From the NCBI RefSeq assembly GCF_013394165.1, contig NZ_CP041330.1, positions 1,914,501-1,978,500 of the forward strand: a DNA stretch of 64,000 nt. The letters run 5' to 3'. This DNA comes from Pseudoalteromonas sp. Scap06. Its GTDB lineage: Bacteria; Pseudomonadota; Gammaproteobacteria; Enterobacterales; Alteromonadaceae. A model generated the notes under the pieces. It ran no database searches. It was not told the origin of the DNA and worked only from the letters and a program-made list of their open reading frames with translations. Shown one piece after another: positions 43,675 through 53,509 of this stretch. Both the position numbers and the translations under genes were made by a program. The first letter of the stretch is position 1; each line of letters starts with the position of its first letter.

Positions 43675-45524
43675 ATCGTGCCCCGCACCTTATAATACCG
43701 GCCGTACTAGCCAGTATTTCAACTGTTGCTTATGCAGAGCAGAGTAAAGAAACAGCAACCATAGAAAAAATAACAATTGAAGCGTCACCCACTGCCAATA
43801 CCTTACCAGTAGGCACTTTTGATTCACCTATTTCAAATTTAGAATACGACCCGCGTGTTGACTTGCAATCACGCAATATGGCTGAAGCACAAGCTGATGT
43901 AACGATACGCGGTGGTATTTTTGAAAATACCGGCTTTAGAGTCGGTAGTGCAACCCTACTTGACCCGCAGTCTGGTCACTACTTTGCAGAAATTCCTATT
44001 GCACCACAAATGCTAACGGGTGCCAGCGTATTAACCGGAGCCGATAACGCACTTTATGGCATGAATAGCTCTGTGGGTACTGTGTCGTTTGCTTGGAAAC
44101 CAATAACAACCGGTGGCAGTGTCTCTTTGGGCGCAGGCTCAAATGACTTTAACTTACAAACAATTCATGCAGGTTTGAGTTCTCCACTTGAAGCAAACGC
44201 TAATTGGCATATTGGTTTTGAAGGTGAATATTCGCACTCACAAAGTGATGGTTCAATTGATTTTGGCGACCATGATTTTACCCGTACTTCTGGCAGAGTG
44301 CAGTTAACTGGGAGCGATTCACAAACTGATTTATTTTACGGCTTACAAGAAAAGTTTTTTGGTTGGCCAAACCTTTATACCCCATTTGGTGTCAATGAAA
44401 CCGAAGACTTAGAAACTCAATTATGGATGCTCAACCATAAACAAGCCTATGCTACCAACAGTGAATTTGAAGTATCCGCTTATTACCGCGAGCATAACGA
44501 TCATTATGTTTATTCAAGAGAAAACCCAAGCGCGTTCCAAGCATTTCATGAAACACAAGTAAAATCATTGGCTATTTCAGGTCGTCATGCGCAAACAAAG
44601 TCAGTTGCGGTTAATTACTCGGCGCAATATATAGAAGATAGTATTGACTCCACCACCCTTGAAAATAACTTTACTTCACGTAACTACTTTAAGATTAGTT
44701 TATTACCAGAATACAAAACATCCCTTGCAAGTGATCAGCAACTAACTGTACGTTTAGGGGCTACATTTGATAACACCAGTCGTGATGATTCCGAGCTATC
44801 GCTAATTGGTGATGTTAGTTTCAATACCCAAAATAACGATGGCACTGAGCGAACATTGTATTTATCGTATGCCGAGGCAAGCCAAGTAGCAGGCTACACC
44901 GCCATTGGTGGCAGTGAATCAGGTGGTTTGTTTAGAAGTAACGCTAACCTTGAGCGTGAAACCACCAAAAGCTTAGAGCTGGGCTTATTGCTTGAGCAAC
45001 AAAGCTGGCAACTCAATTCAGCGCTTTTTTATCGTAAAGATAACAACCTAACCGATTGGACATTTAACTTTGATTCAAGCTCTGCACGATTTGCACAGCC
45101 TGTTGATATTGATACTACAGGCCTTGAGTTTTTAGCCACTAAACAATTTGATAACGCAGAAATTATTGCCAGCTATGCGTACTTACATAAAACAGAAACC
45201 TACGGCGCTGAAAATATTGACGCTAGCTTTTATGCCTTAAATTTTCCTGATCATCGTGTAACACTCGGTGCGATTTGGAACCCAATGGATATATTAGAGT
45301 TTCGTGTAGATAATGAGTGGCGTAAACAGCATAACAATGCGCTGCGCCGTTCAGGCGACGAAGCGCTATTTACTCAGCTGACGGTAAAAATAACTCCGCC
45401 AGCTGTGCCTAACTTCTTTATTAGTCTTGCGGCTGATAACTTGTGGGATGAGTCGTTTGAAGAAATTCCAGGTACGCCAGGGCGCGGCGAGCAATATACA
45501 CTAAGTGCCACGTATAGCTGGTAA
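43671..45524 (+). CDS. TonB-dependent outer-membrane receptor
   Basis: 617 residues with a signal peptide ending VAYA. A short N-terminal segment containing ATIEKITIEAS (TonB-box region) leads to the plug (RNMAEAQADVTIRGGIFENT, then TGASVLTGADNALYGMNSSV, about residues 60-150), then a 22-strand barrel rich in alternating aromatic residues. It ends YTLSATYSW with C-terminal Trp as expected for barrel insertion. Size and style are close to BtuB-like receptors, but no cobalamin riboswitch precedes it, so the ligand is unknown. A Fur-like sequence next to the start leaves a siderophore or heme role possible. Confidence 0.88.
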   Translation: MNRAPHLIIPAVLASISTVAYAEQSKETATIEKITIEASPTANTLPVGTFDSPISNLEYDPRVDLQSRNMAEAQADVTIRGGIFENTGFRVGSATLLDPQSGHYFAEIPIAPQMLTGASVLTGADNALYGMNSSVGTVSFAWKPITTGGSVSLGAGSNDFNLQTIHAGLSSPLEANANWHIGFEGEYSHSQSDGSIDFGDHDFTRTSGRVQLTGSDSQTDLFYGLQEKFFGWPNLYTPFGVNETEDLETQLWMLNHKQAYATNSEFEVSAYYREHNDHYVYSRENPSAFQAFHETQVKSLAISGRHAQTKSVAVNYSAQYIEDSIDSTTLENNFTSRNYFKISLLPEYKTSLASDQQLTVRLGATFDNTSRDDSELSLIGDVSFNTQNNDGTERTLYLSYAEASQVAGYTAIGGSESGGLFRSNANLERETTKSLELGLLLEQQSWQLNSALFYRKDNNLTDWTFNFDSSSARFAQPVDIDTTGLEFLATKQFDNAEIIASYAYLHKTETYGAENIDASFYALNFPDHRVTLGAIWNPMDILEFRVDNEWRKQHNNALRRSGDEALFTQLTVKITPPAVPNFFISLAADNLWDESFEEIPGTPGRGEQYTLSATYSW

Positions 45525-45636
45525 CTTTATCGCTCAGCGAGGGCTTACTCCACGCTGAGCTTATCTTTTAAGTTAAAATAAGACACAGACCAGTAGAAAG
45601 CTGAATTAGAAATTTCATTTCGCAGCCCTCCCTAAG

Positions 45637-45850
45637 TACTCTAAAAGCGCAGAATCCCCTCCTCTGTGTACATGCATAATTGAAATAGTATGAGCAAAGA
45701 GAAGTGAATGAGAAATCACTAGTAACTAAGCCAAATAACTTTATGTCTAAGTCACTCACTCTTAAAGCGCAGCGCCTCTTCGCCCTCTTTGTGCATTTAT
45801 AATTAAAAAATTATGAACTGAGAGAATTAAATGAGAAATAAATGAGGTAA
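45637..45850. repeat. Two degenerate copies of the dispersed palindromic repeat
   Basis: The first (about 45637-45714) contains TACTCTAAAAGCGCAG and later AGAGAAGTGAATGAGAAATC; the second (about 45756-45850) contains AAAGCGCAGCGCCTCTTCGC, CCTCTTTGTGC and AATGAGAAATAAATGAGG. Both keep the arm order of the array near 5.2 kb. The region 45525-45976 between the TonB receptor gene and the YkgJ gene holds nothing else recognisable. Confidence 0.75.
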
Positions 45851-45976
45851 CACTAGCGACAATGTAAAGTAGATACGTAATTTTCTTCTCTGAGTATGGG
45901 TTTTAGAAACACAAAGTAAGTGTCTACACTTTTCAAACGTATTAATTGTAAATATATGTGTATTTAATACAATAAA

Positions 45977-46240
45977 TTAGGTTAATTGCTCTAATTCGGT
46001 AATTAACGTTAATGCTTGCTCATTGGTTGTCCCGCATACATCTAACGTGGCACTAAAGTCACTGCACACTTTTGGGCGCGACTCATCACCAAATAGCTTG
46101 CATAAATTACGTTCATCCAGCTGAATACAACGTTCTCCGGCCTTTTTACCGTTTGGCATACCTGGAATTGGCGAGCTAATACTCGGCGCAATACAACATG
46201 CTCCACAGCCTAAACGGCACGCCATTGATTGTGTTTTCAT
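45977..46240 (-). CDS. YkgJ family cysteine-cluster protein
   Basis: 87 residues from ATG 46238-46240, which has GAGG five bases upstream; the longer frame has no such site. The cluster CRLGCGACC near residue 8, with later cysteines in GERCIQ, NLCKLF and RPKVCSDF, matches the YkgJ/CxxCxxCC family, thought to bind zinc or an iron-sulfur cluster. Function not established. It is divergent from the RND adaptor gene. Confidence 0.85.
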   Translation of the reverse strand: MKTQSMACRLGCGACCIAPSISSPIPGMPNGKKAGERCIQLDERNLCKLFGDESRPKVCSDFSATLDVCGTTNEQALTLITELEQLT

Positions 46241-46411
46241 TCTAACCTCAGTAATAAATTTCAATTGTTTTGTTGCTGCTTTGTACATAAATAGCGTGTT
46301 TCGTTCTATTTGTAACCGCTTTGTGCAATGACTTGTTACATCTTCAAACACACTGTAAACACTTTATTGCGTATCATTAGCCCATCAGCACAATTTATGA
46401 AGGAATGCCCT

Positions 46412-47584
46412 GTGGCGACTAAAAAACAAATAATACTTCCGATCGCGGTCCTTGTTGGTGGCATTGGCCTCGCAGCAGGCTTTTCTGCAATGAAAAAGCC
46501 ACCAGAAGAAAAGCCCCCCCAAGACATGCGCCCTTTGGTTGCAGCACAACCAGTCCACCTTGATGCAATTACCCTCGATGTAAAATCGTACGGTATTGTG
46601 CAACCAAAAGACCGCACTGAATTGATTGCTCAGGTGAGTGGCCAAGTTATTTCAGTTGCAGGACAATTTGTTGAAGGTGCCTTTGTAAAGCAAGGCGACA
46701 TTTTAGCACGAATTGATCCAAATGATTATGAAGCTGATTTAATTGAAGCAGAGGCAGGCCTTGCCCAAGCAAGCTCAGCACTCGAAATTGAACGCGCACA
46801 AGCGCATGTTGCTAAAGCCGAATGGGAACGCATTAAAGCAGACTCAAGCGATGTTACTGCATCAGCACTGTATTTACGTAAACCGCAATTAGCAGAAAAA
46901 ATGGCGCGATATCGCTCAGCCCAAGCAAGTGTAAAACGTGCTAAACGTAATTTAGAACGCACATATATTAAAGCTCCCTACGATGCGATTATAAACGAGC
47001 GCAGCATTAGTTTAGGCTCTGTAGTTAATCCTGGTAATAGCTTTGGCTCTCTTAGTTCAACTGAGGTCGCCGAGGTGCGTTTACCTGTTGCCGATAAAGA
47101 GCTGCAATACCTTAATAATAGTGGCATAGGCGCAACAGTTGAATTTAATGCACAATACGCAGGTAAAGAAACTACATGGCAGGCTAAAGTGGTACGAAGT
47201 GAAGGTGTGATTGATCAAAAAAGCCGAATGAGTTATTTGGTTGCCCAACTTCAAACCCCATATGAAGGGGTTCAGCCACTTCGTTTTGGCTCATATATAA
47301 ACGCTACAATTGAAGGTCGCGCCGTTAATGGCGCTATTGTTGTTCCTCATCATCTGGTTAAAAATAATAAAATTGCAGTGTTAAACGATGATTTAACTTT
47401 GTCATTTAAAACACTCAATATTATTCGCGAACAAGATGGCATGGTCATCGCAAATCAAGGCTTAGCAGAGGGAGAACAACTGATAACTTCTGCTCTTGAA
47501 TACCCTAGCGAAGGAATGGCAGTAAAAATTGAAGACACTGTGACCAAACCAGACGTTACTCAACTTGCATTAAAAGGAGAGTAA
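46412..47584 (+). CDS. RND efflux periplasmic adaptor (membrane fusion protein)
   Basis: 390 residues from GTG 46412, seven bases after AAGGA; an upstream ATG at 46397 overlaps that site. An N-terminal membrane anchor (ILPIAVLVGGIGLAAGFSAM) is followed by a lipoyl-like domain (IAQVSGQVISVAGQFVEGAF), a helical hairpin (about residues 105-165: AEAGLAQASSALEIERAQAH), a second lipoyl half (YIKAPYDAIINERSIS) and a beta-barrel. It joins an inner-membrane RND pump to an outer-membrane channel. The pump gene follows after 3 bases; an outer-membrane TolC-like gene is not in this locus. Confidence 0.9.
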   Translation: MATKKQIILPIAVLVGGIGLAAGFSAMKKPPEEKPPQDMRPLVAAQPVHLDAITLDVKSYGIVQPKDRTELIAQVSGQVISVAGQFVEGAFVKQGDILARIDPNDYEADLIEAEAGLAQASSALEIERAQAHVAKAEWERIKADSSDVTASALYLRKPQLAEKMARYRSAQASVKRAKRNLERTYIKAPYDAIINERSISLGSVVNPGNSFGSLSSTEVAEVRLPVADKELQYLNNSGIGATVEFNAQYAGKETTWQAKVVRSEGVIDQKSRMSYLVAQLQTPYEGVQPLRFGSYINATIEGRAVNGAIVVPHHLVKNNKIAVLNDDLTLSFKTLNIIREQDGMVIANQGLAEGEQLITSALEYPSEGMAVKIEDTVTKPDVTQLALKGE

Positions 47585-47587
47585 ACG

Positions 47588-50500
47588 ATGACCACAACTG
47601 ATGAAAAAGGGTTAATTGCGTGGTTTGCGCGTAACCCCGTTGCAGCTAACCTAATCATGATTTTTATCTTGATTGGTGGGTTGTTAACCGCGCTAACCAT
47701 TCGTAAGCAAGCATTCCCTCAATTTGAAAGTAACTGGGTAAGTATTCAAGCTGTTTACCCTGGTGCCGCACCACAAGAAGTGGAAGAAGGCATTACTATA
47801 AAAATTGAAGAAAACCTTGAAGGAACCGAAGGTATAAAGCGTTTAATCACTTATTCTAATCGAGGCTATGCACAAGCCTGGGTTGAGATTGAAGAAAAAT
47901 ATGACGCCAAAGAAGCGCTAGATGAAATAAAAGCGCAAGTAGATTCAATTAATACGTTTCCTGCGGGTATGGAACGCCCTGTTGTTCAGCGTGAAAAATT
48001 TCAGCAAGAAGTAATGATACTCGCGCTTTATGGTGATATGAGTTATTACCAATTAAAAGAACTTGGCAATGATATTAAAGATGAATTGCAAAACCTTCCT
48101 CATGTAAACCTAGTTGATTTTTACAGTGGCTTAGACTACGAAATTGGTATTGAAATTAGCCCTGATAAACTTCGCGAATATGGACTCACATTTAGAGATG
48201 TATCTAATGCGGTACAAAGCTTTTCTACTAATATGTCGGCGGGGCAAATTCGCTCTGATACTGGCTACATTTCGATGCGTGTCGAAAAGCAAGCCTATCG
48301 TGGCGGTGAATTTGAAAAATTACCGCTAATTACATTACCAGACGGTGCTCAAATTAAATTAGGCGATGTAGCCACCATTAATGATGGCTTTGAAGAAGGC
48401 TTACTATATTCTAAATACAACGGCAAAAATTCACTGTCGTTTGAAATTGATGCCTCAAAAGATCAAGACATTACCGTTGTTGCTAAAGTCCTTAAAAAGT
48501 ACCTAGCAGACAAAGCAAATCAACTTCCTGCAGGCGTTAAGTTATCACCCATCGTTGATTTAACATACTACCTTGAAGGTCGCCTCGACATGATGGTCGA
48601 TAATATGGTGTGGGGCGGTATTTTAGTTATGCTGGTATTAGCGCTGTTTTTACCACTTAGATTAGCGTTTTGGGTAATGATGGGCCTCCCAGTGTCTTTC
48701 TTAGGGGCATTCTTATTTATGCCTATCGGCTTTTTAGACATTACTATTAATATGGTGTCTTTGTTTGCCTTTATTATTGTTTTAGGGATTGTGGTTGATG
48801 ATGCCATTGTTGTAGGTGAGTCGGCCAGTGCTGAAATTGAAAAACATGGGCACTCACTTAACAACGTTATTCGTGGTGTAAAACGTGTAGCCATGCCAGC
48901 AACCTTTGGTGTACTAACCACTATTGCTGCATTTTTACCTCAAGCAATGGCTTCAGGGCCGAGCGCTGCGTTTTCGAAAGCAATTGGTGTAGTGATTATT
49001 TTATGCTTAATTTTTTCACTGATTGAATCAAAACTAATTTTACCTGCACACATCGCAGCAATGAACCCGCGTAAGCCTAATCCTAAAAACCCATTACATA
49101 AATTACGTAATGCAGTTGATAGTGGCTTAAAGCATTTTGTTGAACATTATTACACTCCATTTATCGGTCGTTGTATCCATTATCGCTATACCGTGATTAT
49201 TGGCTTTTTATGTATTTTAATTGTCAGTGCAGGACTCTTTGCCGGTGGAATGGTTAAATTTGTACCAAATCCTAAAATTCCGCATGATTTTCCGCGTATA
49301 TCGCTAGAAATGAACCTTGCCTCTTCTGAGCAAGCCACGCTTGAAACAGCGCGTAAAATAGAAAATGTATTACTGAGCGTCGATAAAGAACTAGAGCAGC
49401 AGTATGGCCAATCTATGATCCGTGATTTGTCTGTTAGTCTGCGTGGTCGTACTAATGCGAGTATTATGGCCATTTTAGTAGAGCCTCACTTACGCCCAAT
49501 CGATACCTTTGAGCTAAGCACTATGTGGCGTGAAAAAATGCCACCGCTACCGGGGCTTAAAACACTCACCATTCAAGATAGTATTTTTGGTGGTGGTCGT
49601 GATGATGGCGACGTTAGCTTTAGACTCGAAGGAAAAAATGCCGACGAGTTAAAAGAGGTATCTAGCAAACTAAAAGCTAAGTTACAAAGTATGGAAGGTG
49701 TAGGTGATGTAAATGACTCACTGCAAAGTGCCACCGACGAAGTGCAACTTGATTTAAAACCACTTGCTTACAGTATGGGCTTAACCCTTGCTGATGTGGC
49801 CTCTCAAGTAAGCTTTAGCTATTACGGCCTTGAAGCACAGCGTATTCTGCGTGAAGGTGAAGAAATCAAAGTAATGATTCGTTACCCGCAAAGCGAGCGT
49901 AACTCAATAAGCAACATTCAAGATACGCGTATTATCACTCCTGCGGGCGCTGAAGTTTCTTTGAGTGAAATAGCTATAGTCAAGCTAGTTGACGGCGTAA
50001 GCAGTATCAGACGTGAAAACTCAAATCGTACTGTTAATGTGTGGGCTGCGGTTAATAGTGACGAAGTAGAGCCATTTGCCATTGCACAAGAAATTCGTGA
50101 TGTTTACTTACCGGCACTGCTTAAAAACTACCCTGGTGTAAAAAGTAATGTTGCTGGGCGTATTCAAGAAGAGATGGAAAGTGCTAATGAACAACTACGT
50201 GATTTTGCAATCTCATTAATGATTATTTTTGCGCTACTGGCCATCCCGCTTCGCTCATATTCTCAGCCACTGATCATTATGTCGGTGATCCCATTTGGTG
50301 TTGTGGGTGCTATGTTCGGTCATATGGCTTTAGGTATGACCATGAGCGGGCTATCAATGTTCGGCATTATCGCTGTAGCCGGTATAGTGGTTAATGATTC
50401 GCTTGTTATGGTGGATTTTGTAAACAAAGCCCGTGCAGAAGGTGTGGCAATAAAAGAAGCGGTAATGCAAGCCGGAGCGCGTCGCTTTAGAGCCATATTA

Positions 50501-50740
50501 CTAACCTCAGTCACTACTTTTATTGGCGTAATGCCGATTATTATGGAAACCAGTTTACAAGCAAAAATTGTAATACCTATGGCAGTATCACTCGCCTTTG
50601 GTGTGCTGTTTGCCACAGTAATTACGCTTATTCTTATACCGTGTCAGTACGTTGCGCTTGAAGATACAAAACGCATAATTCGAAAGTGGCGCGGTAAAGA
50701 CCCTATTGTCGATGGCCAACCAGCAACGACCAATAGTTAA
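47588..50740 (+). CDS. RND-family efflux pump inner-membrane subunit
   Basis: 1050 residues; GGAGAG upstream of ATG 47588. The usual duplicated layout is seen: N-terminal helix (NPVAANLIMIFILIGGLLTA), a first periplasmic loop, six helices, then the second copy. Typical segments include the proton-relay region FIIVLGIVVDDAIVVGESAS in helix 4 with the two adjacent Asp residues, and the second-half counterpart GIIAVAGIVVNDSLVMVDFV. It belongs to the HAE/AcrB class and should export drugs, detergents or fatty acids with the adaptor upstream; the substrate is unknown. A strong terminator follows. Confidence 0.92.
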   Translation: MTTTDEKGLIAWFARNPVAANLIMIFILIGGLLTALTIRKQAFPQFESNWVSIQAVYPGAAPQEVEEGITIKIEENLEGTEGIKRLITYSNRGYAQAWVEIEEKYDAKEALDEIKAQVDSINTFPAGMERPVVQREKFQQEVMILALYGDMSYYQLKELGNDIKDELQNLPHVNLVDFYSGLDYEIGIEISPDKLREYGLTFRDVSNAVQSFSTNMSAGQIRSDTGYISMRVEKQAYRGGEFEKLPLITLPDGAQIKLGDVATINDGFEEGLLYSKYNGKNSLSFEIDASKDQDITVVAKVLKKYLADKANQLPAGVKLSPIVDLTYYLEGRLDMMVDNMVWGGILVMLVLALFLPLRLAFWVMMGLPVSFLGAFLFMPIGFLDITINMVSLFAFIIVLGIVVDDAIVVGESASAEIEKHGHSLNNVIRGVKRVAMPATFGVLTTIAAFLPQAMASGPSAAFSKAIGVVIILCLIFSLIESKLILPAHIAAMNPRKPNPKNPLHKLRNAVDSGLKHFVEHYYTPFIGRCIHYRYTVIIGFLCILIVSAGLFAGGMVKFVPNPKIPHDFPRISLEMNLASSEQATLETARKIENVLLSVDKELEQQYGQSMIRDLSVSLRGRTNASIMAILVEPHLRPIDTFELSTMWREKMPPLPGLKTLTIQDSIFGGGRDDGDVSFRLEGKNADELKEVSSKLKAKLQSMEGVGDVNDSLQSATDEVQLDLKPLAYSMGLTLADVASQVSFSYYGLEAQRILREGEEIKVMIRYPQSERNSISNIQDTRIITPAGAEVSLSEIAIVKLVDGVSSIRRENSNRTVNVWAAVNSDEVEPFAIAQEIRDVYLPALLKNYPGVKSNVAGRIQEEMESANEQLRDFAISLMIIFALLAIPLRSYSQPLIIMSVIPFGVVGAMFGHMALGMTMSGLSMFGIIAVAGIVVNDSLVMVDFVNKARAEGVAIKEAVMQAGARRFRAILLTSVTTFIGVMPIIMETSLQAKIVIPMAVSLAFGVLFATVITLILIPCQYVALEDTKRIIRKWRGKDPIVDGQPATTNS

Positions 50741-50760
50741 TTCAGTAAAATCCCAACCAA

Positions 50761-50792
50761 AAAAGCTCGGCATAATTATGCCGAGCTTTTTA
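50761..50792 (+). terminator. Terminator after the RND operon
   Basis: Perfect stem AAAAGCTCGGCAT / ATGCCGAGCTTTT with an AATT loop and T-run. Confidence 0.93.
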
Positions 50793-50869
50793 TTTATAAA
50801 TTAAACTGCTCGTTTTTTATGCCTTTTACGTTATGGTATTAAATAATCATAATAAAATAAGGCACTACT

Positions 50870-51758
50870 ATGACCTCCCCTCAGTCTGAACACATTCCTC
50901 AAGAAGCATTTGATTGGTATGACGAATACGCTCATGGTTTAATTGATAGACGCACGTTTATGAAAAAACTCGGTGGCTTAGCCGCATTGGGCTTTTCAAT
51001 GACAGTACTTACAGGTGCATTATTACCTAATTACGCTCAAGCTGAGCAGGTCTCATTTAACGACGATGACATAAAAGCCACTTACCAAGAATTTGATTCG
51101 CCTGATGGTCATGGTTCGGGTAAAGGCTATTTAGTGGTTCCAAAAAATACACAAGGCAAGCTACCTGTTGTATTAGTAGTACACGAGAATCGCGGCTTAA
51201 ATCCGTATGTAAAAGATGTTGCAAGGCGACTGGCTAAAGCCGGCTTTATTGCCTTTGCCCCTGATGCGTTGCACCCACTGGGTGGCTACCCAGGCAACGA
51301 CGATGAAGGTCGAGCCATGCAACGTACCCTTGAGCACTAAAATACAAAATGATTTTGTAGCCGCTGCTCACTTTTTAAAAGCACAGCCAAATAGTAATGG
51401 TAAATTAGGCGCGGTTGGTTTTTGTTTTGGTGGCTATATTGTTAATTATTTAGGCTCAGTAGACAGTAACTTATTGAGCGCGGGCGTGCCCTTTTATGGC
51501 ACACCTGCAAGTGAAAGCTTACACAAAAATATAAAAGCGCCGTTAATGATTCAATTAGGTGAACTTGATAAACGGGTTAACGCTACATGGCCTGAGTATG
51601 AGCAAAGCTTAAATGCTAACAATGTTGAGTTCATCATGCATAAGTATGAAGGTGCAAACCATGGTTTCCACAATGACTCAACTGGCCGTTACGATGAAAA
51701 GAGTGCCGAACTTGCTTGGCAGCGAACCTTGGCGTTTTTTAAAAACTATTTAAGTTAA
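50870..51758 (+). pseudogene. Exported dienelactone hydrolase gene with a +1 frameshift
   Basis: The first frame (50870-51340) encodes a twin-arginine-like leader (DRRTFMKKLGGLAALGFSM) and the N-terminal half of a dienelactone hydrolase, ending GRAMQRTLEH and a stop. The second frame, shifted by one base, continues with STKIQNDFVAAAHFLKAQP, the nucleophile motif GFCFGG (catalytic Cys), LGELDKRVN and the catalytic histidine in ANHGFHND, to 51758. Removing one C of the CCC run at 51327-51329 restores a single 295-residue protein. As written, the product lacks the nucleophile. A sequencing error cannot be excluded. Confidence 0.85.
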
Positions 51759-51778
51759 CGTTACTAAACGTGTATTTG

Positions 51779-52720
51779 TTACTCGTTAATTAATATGCGT
51801 TTATCAACAATCCCCTGCTTTACTAGCTGATTCAATAAGTGAGCGGTTTTTTCTCTGCACACATCACGCAATAGTCGTACAGCGGGAGTAATCGATTGCC
51901 TGCTTGGGCAAATGAGCCACAGCTCACCACAGGTATGCTGGTAATTATTCATCACAGTAACAACGCGTTTATTTAATAAGTCATCGGCAATATCTAACGC
52001 TGATTTAACCGCTAAACCTTTACCTGCAACACACCAACGCCTAACTAAATCGCCATCATTTGAGGCACGTTTGCCCTGCATTTTTACTTTGTATTTTTTC
52101 CCGCCGTCGGTAAATTCCCACACATTATTGATAATATCTTGCAGCTGGTAAAATAATCCGTGATGCTGCGCTAAATCATCTGGGTGCTCTGGCTCACCAT
52201 ATTTAGCTAAATAGGTAGGTGTAGCACAAAGTAGTCGCGGTACGTTGCAAATTTTAAATCCATATACACTGCTATCACTGGGTGAGCCATAACGTAGTGC
52301 TATATCAACCGAATCACGAAAAAAATCAATATTGCTATCGCTAATGTGCGTACGCAAGCTCACACTTGGGTACTTATCCATGATTTCATCAATCCAAGGG
52401 ATCACTAAGTTGCGCCCTAAATCAGATGAGGTAGCTACCCGTAACTCCCCTTCAATGGCATCATGTTCTCCTTTAAGGTTTTGCCTTGCCGTTTCAAGCA
52501 CGGCCAGAGCTTGTTCGCATTGGGGAATGTATCGCTCCCCTGCACTAGATAAACGCAAATGCCGAGTGGTTCTAATAAATAATTCACAGCCAAGTGCCAA
52601 CTCTACACGCTTAATAGCAGCACTGGCCGTTGCTGTGCGCATATCTAACTTGGCTGCTGCTAGCGTAATGCTTCGACACTCCGCTACTTTTAAAATCAGT
52701 TTTAAGTCATCAACCTGCAT
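51779..52720 (-). CDS. LysR-family regulator divergent from a nitroreductase gene
   Basis: 313 residues from ATG 52718-52720; a TTG at 52750 is a weaker alternative. The helix-turn-helix is SITLAAAKLDMRTATASAAI (near residues 17-36), followed by a type of effector domain common in the AaeR/DsdC-like branch (VATSSDLGRNLVIPWIDEI near residue 95). The divergent neighbour is a nitroreductase, which it probably regulates. It ends 20 bases from the stop of the dienelactone hydrolase gene, convergent. Confidence 0.87.
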   Translation of the reverse strand: MQVDDLKLILKVAECRSITLAAAKLDMRTATASAAIKRVELALGCELFIRTTRHLRLSSAGERYIPQCEQALAVLETARQNLKGEHDAIEGELRVATSSDLGRNLVIPWIDEIMDKYPSVSLRTHISDSNIDFFRDSVDIALRYGSPSDSSVYGFKICNVPRLLCATPTYLAKYGEPEHPDDLAQHHGLFYQLQDIINNVWEFTDGGKKYKVKMQGKRASNDGDLVRRWCVAGKGLAVKSALDIADDLLNKRVVTVMNNYQHTCGELWLICPSRQSITPAVRLLRDVCREKTAHLLNQLVKQGIVDKRILINE

Positions 52721-52761
52721 ATTATCTATTTTTATTTGATAATGATTCAATAATTATGCTG

Positions 52762-52776
52762 TTTATTTTAAATAAA
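52762..52776. promoter_or_regulatory. Candidate LysR-type site in the regulator/nitroreductase interval
   Basis: TTTATTT-T-AAATAAA is a 7-bp perfect palindrome in the 127-base interval between divergent genes. It is AT-rich, so chance is possible. Confidence 0.35.
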
Positions 52777-52847
52777 GCAAATTGTATTATGCTGCTCATA
52801 CACTCAATGAACACTATTTATCAGCCCTTTTTTATTATGGAGAGACT

Positions 52848-53504
52848 ATGACTCACCCTATTATTCGCGATCTTGAAAGCCGCCACACCGCTAAACGTTA
52901 TGATGCTACAAAGCGCATTTCTCAAGACGATTTAGCGGTATTGTATGATGCTATGCGTCTTTCTCCTTCGTCTATTAATTCACAGCCTTGGAAATTTATT
53001 GTGATTGAATCTGATGCCGCAAAAGAGCGTATGCACAGTACCTTTGCTAATAAGTTTCAATTTAATCAGCCACACATTAAAGCGGCGTCACACATTATTT
53101 TATTTGCTCATAATCCACAATACACACGTGAAAATTATGGCCAAGTGATTGATGCTGATATAAAAAATGGCCGAACTCAAAAAGAAAACCGCGAGCAAGC
53201 TTTTGGCGCCTTTGCGTTTGTGGATTTAAATACCGATGAGCAGGGTAATAATGCCGCCTGGACTAAAGCACAAACCTACATTGCTTTAGGCAATACTATG
53301 CATGCAGCAGCACGCTTAGGGATTGATACCACACCGATGGAAGGCGTTGATGCACAACTGATTGGCGAAGAGTTCGCAAGCGAATTAGACGGCTACATCT
53401 GTGATGTCGCACTTGCGCTGGGCTACCATGACGCAGAAGAAGACTACAATGCTAAGCTGCCAAAATCACGTTTAAGCAAAGAACAAATTATTCAGGTTTT
53501 ATAA
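52848..53504 (+). CDS. NAD(P)H nitroreductase (NfsB-like)
   Basis: 218 residues from ATG 52848, with GGAGAG upstream; the earlier start at 52782 adds no typical residues. The FMN-binding start (SRHTAKRYD near residue 11 and SPSSINSQPWKFIV near residue 40) and the later GIDTTPMEG near residue 165 follow the NfsB/FRase I type. It reduces nitroaromatics, quinones or flavins with NAD(P)H in the cytoplasm. Its LysR neighbour probably controls it; the hairpin after it serves both this gene and the convergent peptidase gene. Confidence 0.9.
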   Translation: MTHPIIRDLESRHTAKRYDATKRISQDDLAVLYDAMRLSPSSINSQPWKFIVIESDAAKERMHSTFANKFQFNQPHIKAASHIILFAHNPQYTRENYGQVIDADIKNGRTQKENREQAFGAFAFVDLNTDEQGNNAAWTKAQTYIALGNTMHAAARLGIDTTPMEGVDAQLIGEEFASELDGYICDVALALGYHDAEEDYNAKLPKSRLSKEQIIQVL

Positions 53505-53509
53505 GTCAT

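Noticed and set aside
45568-45759. 63-residue minus-strand reading frame after the TonB receptor gene
   Set aside because: It lies within degenerate repeat copies and has no ribosome-binding site.
51321-51335. Programmed +1 frameshift in the dienelactone hydrolase gene
   Set aside because: The site ACC-CTT-GAG lacks a slippery stop such as that in prfB, and the family is not known for frameshifting; mutation or sequencing error is simpler.
51216-51758. Separate 180-residue hydrolase gene
   Set aside because: It lacks a start of its own and continues the upstream frame after a one-base shift; treated as one disrupted gene.
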